Below, in pieces: positions 55,852-64,000 of a stretch of DNA of 64,000 nt. The notes beneath the pieces were generated by a model. The model had not been told where the DNA came from and did not search any database. It worked only from the letters and a program-made list of their open reading frames with translations. Within the stretch, counting starts at the first letter, position 1; each line of letters opens with the position of its first letter. Origin of the DNA: Bactericera cockerelli (taxonomy: Eukaryota > Arthropoda > Insecta > Hemiptera > Triozidae); the NCBI GenBank assembly GCA_024516035.1, contig CM044958.1, forward strand, positions 8,824,771-8,888,770, written 5' to 3'. Made by a program: the position numbers and the translations under genes.

Positions 55852-57152
55852 CAGTGGCGGCTCCTTCTAAAGGGCTCAGGGGCTCTAGCCCCCCAAAAAT
55901 TCGAAAGAAAAAAAAACTGAAAAAATATTCTTGCTTCACTATGGATTTTCCCATTACATGTAGAATATTTAAAATCAACATAATTTCAAGTAAAATAAAT
56001 CCCTGCTAAAAATCCCTCGTTTAACATTGCCACTATAGAATATGTGGGGCTCATTTATTTGAGCCCCATCTATTCTATACTGAGCACACGGGTTATATAT
56101 TTACAATCTAGCGATGACGTCACAAAGTGTATGCTATTATACATGGCTCTGGGGCTCAGCCCCAGGGTCTGTGGGATAGAATATGGGAATAATAAAAGGT
56201 AGTCATTTTTTTCTCTCGTAACATCGTACCATGAATATTCCCACACGCGTTGCAACATTTTTCTCCACCGGTGAAGTCACCAATACTTGATAAAGGTTGA
56301 ATTGAGTTTCAAAAGTCAACGGTTTGAATTGTTTGTTTACGTTTCGTGATATCAATTTTCAAATTTTATGTCTCGTTTATCTCAGTGCGTTTATCCGACG
56401 ATTACTAGTTGAATATTTTTCTACTGTCTGAACTCTGAAAGTACCTATAAAAAGTATTGTAATTTGTATTATTGTAGTGCTATCTGTGCTATATAATAAT
56501 ATATGTAAAAAGTACGAGTAAACTGTAAATGTAACTATATTTTAATCCTGTGTCTTTAATAATTTATAATCAACACTTGGGAAACAAAATCTTTATGTAG
56601 GTAGGTATAATGTATATGATAATTAAATTTCAAGTCATCGTATTTGTGTTAATCACTATTTGTATAAGTGATGTCTCAATTAATTAAACCCAATTTTTTT
56701 TTTTTTTTTAATTTTTCCAATTTTCTGATTTGAACTATTGACCTTTGGATTTAAATCCTACTGCCTGCAGCTATTGTGGTTTTTTTTGGCAGTGGACCAA
56801 AATGAGTCCATACAGCCACTTTTTGCTACTGTGGTTGGTACGATCTTTTTCTTTTATTTTTTTTTTTTATCATGTCAAAAAAATAAATCAAAATCAAAAT
56901 AGTACTAGATATCACTGTCTGCACTTAATGTGCAATATTGTTCAATTGTAAAATTTATATGATAACAATAATAATAATAAAATAACGAACCAAGACATGA
57001 CTTTAATTTTTATAGAATTATGAAGTTGCATGAGTCAATTTTTGTGTAAAGACCAGCTTTTCCCATAGAGAAAATGGAGCTATAAAAAGACATTACCTCT
57101 GTCAACATTTTTTTTTGAGCCCCCCAAAAATTTTCAGCAGGAGCCGCCACTG
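55852..57152. mobile_element. hAT element, 1.3 kb, non-autonomous
   Basis: Inverted ends CAGTGGCGGCTCCT / AGGAGCCGCCACTG, with GGGGGGCT/AGCCCCCC-type sequence a little further in at both ends. The 8-bp target duplication AACAAACT is perfect (55844-55851, 57153-57160). Termini match the 49.3-kb element for 12 bases but the interiors differ. Internal palindromes such as GGGGCTCATTTATTTGAGCC at about 56047. No transposase. Confidence 0.95.
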
Positions 57153-57521
57153 AACAAACTCAACAAAGCCGTCAATGCTGTAATGAAGGAAATCGATAGT
57201 CCGACAGCAGACAGGACAGGACAGGTTGGAGGACAGGTTGAAGGACGTAAAGGAGGATGTTGAGGAGAGACAGGAGGGGGAAACCATAAAACTGAAGCCA
57301 TTAACTTGGAAAGAAAAACAATAAACAGACATAAAGTTCCAACGGAGAACATTGAAGGGGACAAGATTTACAGAAATGATTTTGCTGATCAAAGGGACTT
57401 TTTAGGGACAAATTTTGTGGAGGAGAATGCATGATGTGAGAAGAAATCCTTAAATCTACCATACGTTCTTGAAAATTTACATTTCAGTAAGCATGATCAG
57501 AGGAACACTTTCCTTCTCATT
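57153..57521 (+). other. Possible coding remnant, unidentified
   Basis: With a gap, the plus strand reads NKLNKAVNAVMKEIDSPTA, then a Gly/Gln-rich part broken by one stop near 57272, then RKTINRHKVPTENIEGDKIY. It looks protein-like but I do not recognise it. The hAT element at 55852-57152 inserted at its left edge. Confidence 0.3.
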
Positions 57522-57686
57522 TCTGTCACGGTGGCTCAGTGGTAAAGGCGGCGCTTTGTGAATCCAGAGGTCGCGGGTTCGAAACCCAGCCGTGACATGA
57601 CAGGTTATCCTCTCACTTGGGATTTTTACCACATAATAATACGTTTTGACTGAATAATGGGACTTCATAGTCGTAATCGGGCCTTA
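57522..57686 (+). mobile_element. tRNA-derived SINE, family C, best copy
   Basis: TGTCACGGTGGCTCAGTGGT, GAGGTCGCGGGTTCGAAACC, CAGCCGTGACATGACAGGTT, ending GTCGTAATCGGGCC and TTATTATTATT. Confidence 0.9.
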
Positions 57687-58117
57687 TTATTATTATTTCT
57701 TCACTCCTACTTCTACTGCCATGGACTCCCTATGAAAAGTAAGAGTAGGAGTGAGCAGATGAGCAAAGTGTCAATTGCACCTATTTTTATTGACTCTATT
57801 TTAAGAGGTCATGGTAACGATTTTCTTGTTAAATTTTACGTCAAACAGTAGAAATTTGAAATTCACTTTTTGTACGCACTGAATTTACGAAACGATTCCT
57901 GACAACGAACTTCATTATGAGCATTCAAGGTGTCCAAAGCCCTAACAAGACGAAATCTTTGGTAGAAAAAATCCCCATAAGAACGTGTAGACTGAAAAAT
58001 CCAACCGGGCAACAAGACGTGACAAATATGTTTTTTTACTTTCGTCTTTTACTTTCGTTTTTTTTTTCACATTTTTTACGGTTGGATGAGCTTCCTAACG
58101 CCATCGATCCTATTTGA

Positions 58118-58345
58118 TTTAACGTCCTGGATTAGGACGGGGGTTTTACCCTCCATTCGCTGGAAATCGTACCAGCTATACCAACATTAACCTCACCCAG
58201 CCTGGGTAGGGCCGGAAATGCCAGCCCCACATGTACGGAGGTAACAGAATTTTCTGTGTGAAAAGTCTGCTCCGTCCGGGGATCGAACTCAAGATCTCTA
58301 CACTGCGGACAGTAGACACAACCGTTACTCCACGGAAACTGGATT
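58118..58345 (-). mobile_element. tRNA-derived SINE, family F, fullest copy
   Basis: Minus-strand head: TTTCCGTGGAGTAACGGTTG (A-box-like) and GAGTTCGATCCCC (B-box-like), then CTACCCAGGCTGGGTGAGGT and a 3' part CAGCGAATGGAGGGTAAAAC. Only tail fragments of this family occur elsewhere in the window. Confidence 0.75.
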
Positions 58346-58661
58346 AGAATAAATATTAGAACAAAAACTTTCGGTCATTCACTATTTTTTCCATTTGCAA
58401 GTGACCCATTCAGTAGGATGATAGGAGAACCTTTTTAAACCAAATAAAAGTATAATATCATGTCCGGTTTTGAAACTCCTTTTTACTTTCTATTACTTAT
58501 AAGGTAAAGAATGTATTGTTTTCGGTCGGTTTTTTGGTTTATGTTATGAGTGTTCGATCAGATTTCAAACCTGATTCCTTACTAACTACTAACCAGTAAG
58601 AATTGGTGCGCACCGTTTCTTGCTCTGCTCTTTTATTAGAATAAAAATGGAAGAGCAGTTA

Positions 58662-58925
58662 CCTTTGATGCCTCAGTGGTTAAGCACTCGCTTGCCATGC
58701 GGAAGGTCCCGGGTTCGATTTCCCGTGCTGACAAAAAAAATGTATTCTTCATTTGGCTACAGTTGTTTGTAAGTGATACCTTCCGGTGCGCTCGTGTTGA
58801 CTCAGCGCCTATATGGAAGTATTGTGTCACTTCTCGCCTATCAGAGGGGAAGCACACTTCGGGATGGGCAGGTTCCTACTGTAGCTCCTGTTTCATCTAA
58901 ATAAAAAAGGCTATGAAACACTCAT
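58662..58925 (+). mobile_element. tRNA-derived SINE, family D, best copy
   Basis: GCCTCAGTGGTTAAGCACTC, GCTTGCCATGCGGAAGGTCC, CGGGTTCGATTTCC, then TTCTCGCCTATCAGAGGGGA, ACTTCGGGATGGGCAGG, AGCTCCTGTTTCATCT and an A-rich tail. Confidence 0.9.
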
Positions 58926-59495
58926 CTTTTCAAAATTCGAGACGAAATGTTGCGAAACGCTGTGAAACAAAATGTTGCATCCAGTGGAATTCATAAATTC
59001 ATTATCCATATCTACCCCCACCCTAATCTCTTCCGAGTCTCTGATATTTAAAATAATGCTAATAATTTTACAGAATTCATCATTCCATAATGCAACTGCA
59101 ATACACTTCAGACTTTATCGATTGACATTATTTCCCTTTTTGAAAATTGCCTCAATGCAGCAAATCATACAAAAAGTTCTGCGCCAAAATTTGCATATTT
59201 TTACAAAATAAATGTGCTTCCTAGTTTCCTCACAGTGAATTCTATTGGTAAAAATCTGCTATTTTATTTCCGTATTACATAGGTACTGCTCGGCTTAAAA
59301 CTATTTTAAAAAAATATAGGAGAAATATTTTATGATCCTCTAACCAAATCTGATCAATACCGAACCAAGTTTCACATGGCTAACCAAGAGTGAAACAAGA
59401 GTGGTTCTTCTAAACAAGACAATAGTAAAATCGTCCAATTAGGTAAATAATAATTATTAAAATGAGAAAGAAGGACTGTTTTTTTGTTGCTGTAT

Positions 59496-59785
59496 GTTTG
59501 TATGTATGTATTTCATTGTACTTTTATGTCAACACTATAGAGGTAAGGTCAGCATTAAAATACTCAAAATTTAATCATTTTCTAATATCCATATTCCTTC
59601 TTTTAATGTCGCCACTGGTCGTTAACTATAAAAGTAGTATGTTTGTATGTATGTATTTCATTGTACTTTTATGTCAACACTTTAGAGGTAAGGTCAGCAT
59701 TAAAATACTCAAAATTTAATCATTTTCTAATATCCATATTCCTTCTTTTAATGCCGCCACTGGTCGTTAACTATAAAAATAGCTA
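59496..59785. repeat. 145-bp tandem duplication at a SINE-B tail
   Basis: Two adjacent copies of 145 bp (junction near 59641), from GTTTGTATGTATGTATTTCA to the GCCACTGGTCGTTAACTATA segment of SINE family B. Very few differences, so recent. Confidence 0.92.
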
Positions 59786-59905
59786 CTCATTGTTCCTCAC
59801 AAGATATAGGTAGACCCTGGACCTGGACATTCAAGCACAGGCAGAAAATTTCTACTGTGCTGGGGATCGAACCCAGGTCACCGTGCGTTGAATCTAGTGC
59901 GCAAC
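59740..59905 (-). mobile_element. tRNA-derived SINE, family B, reverse
   Basis: Minus-strand copy: CACGGTGACCTGGGTTCGAT, CCAGGTCCAGGGTCTACC, and the GACCAGTGGCGGCATTAAAA body. Next to the 145-bp duplication. Confidence 0.8.
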
Positions 59906-60327
59906 TCCACTTGCGCAACTTCCTATCCAAAAGACTATCTGATGTAACAAAAGAATATACTAAATCTGATGTAACAAAAGAATATACTAAATCTGATCTC
60001 TCTCTCTCCTCTGACACTATTCACATCGTGCTCTGTCTATTTAATTGTTTTTACTGTTAAAATTGCTCGATTTTTGTGTTATTTACTACCTACCAACGTG
60101 TTTTTGTTTCGTCTACATAACTGTGCTTTCGGTTTTTCAATGTGATCTACTCTTCATAACTTTATCACTCTTTTTATGACTCTTTCTTTGTTTGTGAATT
60201 AAAACTGTACCTTATATCTGTGTAATCGTTTTACTTTATATAACAAATAACGAGAGCGGCTCTCGCCCTCTTTGACTTATTATCGTTCTCTTCTTATTTT
60301 ACCTAATGATAAAGAATCGTAATCGTA

Positions 60328-61962
60328 ATGAATCCTATTAAAAATAAAAATGATAAAAAGAAATCTAAAACTAACCTAAATAAATCCAAATCACAAATTG
60401 TGTCGGACTTGCATAAATCTTCGTACAACACCCGCTCTAACCCTAGAAAAAGCTTTCTTAACTTAAGTTTAAGCTCTATTAGTACTAACATTGGAAAATC
60501 TACTCCTGCTGGTAAATCTGTTTCTTCTTCTAACGATAAAATCTCTCTTATTCCGCGGAAAAACTTTCGCAATAGTTCTGTGAACATTAATGAAAAAAAA
60601 TCTAGTCCCATTTCAAACAATGTTTCATCTAGTCCCGCTTCCTCTTCTAACAAAAGTTTCAAACCTAACGTCTCAAAAAAACATTATAAGAATAAAAAGA
60701 ATAATGAAAATATCAAATCCCCTATCAAAAATTCAATTATTAAAATTAACCGTGACTCATCTGCCGCCTCTCCTGCTCAACCTGTCACGAGACCCAATGT
60801 CTCGAATCAGAACCAAAGCTCTGGGGATCTCCCTCAACATTCCTCTTCAGTTCCCTCTGGTGCGGATCAGATGCTTGATGTCACTGCACTGCCCACTTCT
60901 TTGCCAGACCTTACATTAGCTGATGCAAAGTCTCATGCTCCAGATGCTACTCTTCGGGATTTGTCCGCAGAATTCTCCACTGCTCTACTTTCATCTGAAC
61001 GCGATACTCACTCTGATGAAGGAACCTTACATCTTGTTTCTCAGGATGTTGCCGCTACTCCCGTGCCTCCAACTGTTGAGGATAAGTATCTACTTTCCAA
61101 AGTTGCTATATTTTCCGACAGTATGTGCAGGGGTGTGGGAAAGCTGATGTCTACTCATCTACCACCCAACACTCATGTAACCTCTGACATTAAGCCGGGT
61201 GCTGATTTTTCCCAGGTCACCAAGTGTATTGCCTCACAATGCCATGATTTTGGCCTGAATGATTTTATATTCATTCAAGCAGGCACAAACGATATCCATT
61301 CGCTTCAACCAAACTCTGCCAAACGACTTCAGATTCCTGCTTCTATTTTTTCACTATCCAATAAAACAAATATAGTTCTCTGTAGCATTCCCTATCGTTA
61401 TGACAACGCAGCCCACTTGTCAACTAACATATGTGAAACTAATAATTATTTTAAATATGTATCTTCTCGTTTTAAATTTCACTATATTGATACCAATAAT
61501 TTTATGTCGAGACCATTCTACACTAAAGAGGGTTTACATTTCAATCTAGGTGGTAAAAGAATAATAGCAACTAAGTTAGCTAATTTCATTCATTCTCGTA
61601 TAAATTGTGTACCTACTAATCTAACTATTTCTAAACCTACTATTTCTAAACCTAAACCTAAACCTTGTACTCATGTAGGCTTGGGTCATGTAGCATCTAC
61701 ACGTAGTCAAGTTTGTAGTGTTGGCACTCAAGTGCGTGGTTATGATATTGATTGTCAGTCCGACTCTACTTTTGGTTTTAATGGGGGGGATGTTTCTAAC
61801 CACTCAGACCACTCTACTTATGAGATTATTGATCTGTCCAATGTAACTGATGATTTATTATGTCCTACACTATCTCAACCAATACCTGTGATACACCTTG
61901 CACACCGGTCTAATGCTAAAAACTCAAATTTCAAGTCAAGGGATCAAACCCCCATAACTTAA
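60328..61962 (+). CDS. Retrotransposon ORF1 with SGNH-hydrolase-like domain
   Basis: 544 codons. Residues 1-150 are rich in K, S and N (basic, probably nucleic-acid binding). Residues about 255-430 form an SGNH/GDSL-like domain: KVAIFSDSMCRG (block I, Ser at about 265), GADF (block II-like Gly), FIQAGTNDI at about 315-323 (block III, Asn), and KEGLHFNLGGKRI at about 400-412 (block V, His). The usual block-V Asp three residues before the His is Glu here. Related esterase domains occur in ORF1 of several non-LTR clades. The C-terminal 110 residues are low in similarity. No zinc knuckle seen. The start ATG is the first in frame. Confidence 0.9.
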   Translation: MNPIKNKNDKKKSKTNLNKSKSQIVSDLHKSSYNTRSNPRKSFLNLSLSSISTNIGKSTPAGKSVSSSNDKISLIPRKNFRNSSVNINEKKSSPISNNVSSSPASSSNKSFKPNVSKKHYKNKKNNENIKSPIKNSIIKINRDSSAASPAQPVTRPNVSNQNQSSGDLPQHSSSVPSGADQMLDVTALPTSLPDLTLADAKSHAPDATLRDLSAEFSTALLSSERDTHSDEGTLHLVSQDVAATPVPPTVEDKYLLSKVAIFSDSMCRGVGKLMSTHLPPNTHVTSDIKPGADFSQVTKCIASQCHDFGLNDFIFIQAGTNDIHSLQPNSAKRLQIPASIFSLSNKTNIVLCSIPYRYDNAAHLSTNICETNNYFKYVSSRFKFHYIDTNNFMSRPFYTKEGLHFNLGGKRIIATKLANFIHSRINCVPTNLTISKPTISKPKPKPCTHVGLGHVASTRSQVCSVGTQVRGYDIDCQSDSTFGFNGGDVSNHSDHSTYEIIDLSNVTDDLLCPTLSQPIPVIHLAHRSNAKNSNFKSRDQTPIT

Positions 61963-64000
61963 TTGTTCTCTCTCCTGACTCACACTCGAGCTCTAGTGGT
62001 TCTTCTCCTTCATTTCCAGCTCTTACTTCTAATTTTGCTCTCTCTCACACTCCTTGCCCTGGTCCCAGAGACTTCTCTATTTTTTATCAAAATGTGCGTG
62101 GACTTCGCTCTAAATTAGACTTATGCCGTGCCACTTTACCCCTCAATGATTTTGATATCTACGCATTCACTGAAACCAATTTAACGTCTTCTTTTTTTTT
62201 CCGATGAAATTGGTTTCAAGAAAACAATCTCTGTTCATAGATGTGACAGAAATCTAAACAACACCTCTAGATGTATCCGTGGAGTGGTTCGCAAGAAGCG
62301 TTGTGGAGGTGGAGTTCTTCTGGCCATAAGAGATGATAGCGTTTTTTCATCCGATATAATTTCTTCTTCCTCCCATGGTTTCGAGCAGATTTTTGTTCGT
62401 GTGTCAGTCATCACTCGCAATAGAAGCAGGAGGTATTACATGATTGGTACTGTTTATATTCCACCTGACTCCCCCTCTGAAATTCTTTCATCTCACTTCG
62501 AGGAGGTTGAACGCCTCAGATCTCTCTACTCTGATGATTCTTTCATTATTTTAGGGGACTACAACTTACCTGAACTATCATGGAGCAAGTGTTCGCCTCC
62601 TGGTTGCTCTGCAACCCGTGGCTATACGCTCTTGGATCATATCTCTTTCCTAGATTTTAAACAGTTGAACTTTATCAGGAATAGTTTAGACAGAACTCTC
62701 GACTTGGTTCTTGCATCTTCATCTGATGAATATATTATTGAAGAATGTGATTCTTTTCTTCCTATTGATTCTCATCATCCTCCAATAGTTGTCTCAGTGC
62801 CTCTTCTTCCCGCGGAGGTTCCAGTTGATGAATCTGTTGTCTTTAATTTCAAAAGGGCTCCATACTCTATCATAAACAATATCCTTTCAGAATTTCATTG
62901 GCCTTCTTATTTAAACTCAACCGATGTTGACGATAATGTTAACCGATTTCACGACTTTATCTCCAACATCACCGAGGTATTTGTTCCTAAAGTCCATATC
63001 AAACGTGACTCTTTTCCTCACTGGTACACCCCATACTTGAAGTATTTGATTATTCAGAAAAAAAGTTTCCACAGGTTGTACAAGTCTTCTCGGAACCCTT
63101 TCTATTATAACTGTTTTGCTCGTCTCAGAACCGAATGTAAAGATACTGCTCGCTCTTGTTACTCTTCTTACCAGTCCTCTGTTGTACAAAATATCAAGGA
63201 GAATCCACGGTACTTTTGGAAGTTTAATAGAGATCTCAAAGGTGGATCAACTCTCCCTAAGGTTCTTAAATATGGCGACATTGAATCATCATCACTTTCT
63301 TCATCTGCGAATCTTTTCTCTAAACATTTTTCTTCTGCTTTTGTTGATGTGCCTCTTTGTTCTCGTGAATTTCAATTTGCACAGTCTCAGCCCATTTCAT
63401 CTTTGTCAATCTCTCCTTCCGATGTCATTAAGAAACTTGAGCACTTGAACGTACACAAAGGTATGGGGCCCGATGGTATTCCACCCATTTTTCTAAAAAA
63501 CTGTTCTAAATCACTAGTTAGTCCTCTTTGTTACCTCTTCAACGAGTCTTTAAGCTCCGGAATATTCCCTTCTTTATGGAAGTCTTCATATGTGACCCCA
63601 GTACCCAAAAAAGATTCTGCTAGGAATGTTGTTTCAAATTATCGCCCTATTTCAATTCTTTCCACTATTCCGAAGTTTTTCGAATCCATTGTTCTAGACA
63701 AACTTTTCTTTTATCTTACACGTCTTATCATTCCCAATCAACATGGATTCATGCCAAATAGGTCGGTATCTTCCAATCTTCTTGAATATCTCAACTATAT
63801 TTCTTTACATTTATCTGACAAAGATCAAGTTGATTCTGTATATCTTGACCTTACAAAGGCATTTGATCGTGTGAACCATAGAATCCTTCTTGACAAACTG
63901 TCTAGTTATGGTATTTCAGATAAACTTCTTCTATGGTTTTCCAGTTACCTCTCCAACAGATCATGCATGGTTCGTTTAGGTTCTTCGCTGTCTTGTTCTT
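61920..64000 (+). pseudogene. Retrotransposon ORF2: AP endonuclease and reverse transcriptase, one frameshift, partial
   Basis: The frame opens at 61920, overlapping ORF1 by 43 bases in the -1 frame, and has no ATG before the endonuclease. Motifs in order: FYQNVRGLRSKL (62088), FTETNL (62167), then a one-base excess in a nine-T run at 62192-62200 moves the frame; GGGVLLAIRDD (62308), YIPPDSP, ILGDYNLPELSW (62549), LDLVLASS, DSHHPPIVVS (62769). The RT follows: KGMGPDGIPPIFLKN (63459), VTPVPKKDS, NYRPISILST, QHGFMPNRS and LDLTKAFDRVNHR (63844). The catalytic F/YADD lies beyond the edge. No in-frame stop was seen after 62200. Confidence 0.9.

Larger units (their letters stand above)
60000..64000 (+). 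mobile_element. Non-LTR retrotransposon with SGNH-domain ORF1, right end beyond window
   Basis: A leader (start not defined, about 59985-60327), ORF1 (60328-61962) and ORF2 (61920 to beyond 64000) with AP-type endonuclease and reverse transcriptase. The esterase-like domain in ORF1 and AP endonuclease in ORF2 suit the CR1/L2/Jockey-side clades of non-LTR elements; I cannot choose the clade without a tree. Apart from one T-tract shift in ORF2 it is intact, so it is the youngest element here. Confidence 0.92.

Noticed and set aside
57102..57392. 96-codon minus-strand frame
   Set aside because: Runs across the right end of a hAT element into flanking DNA; Ser/Pro-rich by composition only.
57522..57600. 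tRNA gene
   Set aside because: It is the head of a full SINE-C with the family body and tail attached.
60303..60662. 119-codon minus-strand frame
   Set aside because: Antisense to the Lys/Ser/Asn-rich N terminus of the retrotransposon ORF1.

Overview
This is eukaryotic nuclear DNA, almost certainly from an insect: AT-rich, intron-rich and packed with transposable elements of the usual arthropod kinds (tRNA-derived SINEs, BEL/Pao, hAT, mariner/Tigger, piggyBac-like and Helitron-like elements, non-LTR retrotransposons). I suspect a large-genome hemipteran but cannot prove the order. There is no bacterial operon structure.

Layout. From the left edge to 18,054 lies the 5' half of a gamma-tubulin complex component 6 gene (TUBGCP6; Grip163 in Drosophila) on the minus strand. 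I could place eleven phase-compatible exons, about 770 codons, from the start codon at 18,054 to a coiled-coil exon at 3.7-4.1 kb; the rest of the gene lies left of the window. A 3.7 kb array of a 57-bp minisatellite (1-3,763) abuts this last exon.

From 18 to 60 kb I see no long host coding sequence. Two short well-bordered candidate exons on the plus strand (23,984-24,027 and 48,194-48,238) join in frame to give a product resembling the start of a PH domain, so much of this stretch may be the 24-kb intron of a second gene. The remainder is a nested collection of mobile elements: a truncated BEL/Pao retroelement (24.8-27.8 kb), the C-terminal endonuclease of an R2/NeSL-like retroelement split by a Tigger-like element (19.4-20.8 kb), three hAT elements with 8-bp target duplications, two fold-back elements with roughly 400-bp arms, TTAA-flanked piggyBac-like MITEs, mariner remnants, and at least six SINE families. 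From about 60 kb to the right edge runs a young non-LTR retrotransposon with an intact ORF1 carrying an SGNH-hydrolase-like domain and an ORF2 (endonuclease plus reverse transcriptase) with one T-tract frameshift, cut by the window edge.

Most striking observation: in the TUBGCP6 gene the junction of exon 3' end and 5' splice site has been tandemly amplified into the following intron at least three times (57-bp unit, some 65 copies after exon 11; 31-bp unit, 8 copies after exon 8; 88-bp unit, 4 copies after exon 6), with a small duplicated donor at exon 10 and a duplicated acceptor before exon 11. Every unit carries its own 5' splice site on the transcribed strand, so the gene has arrays of splice donors.
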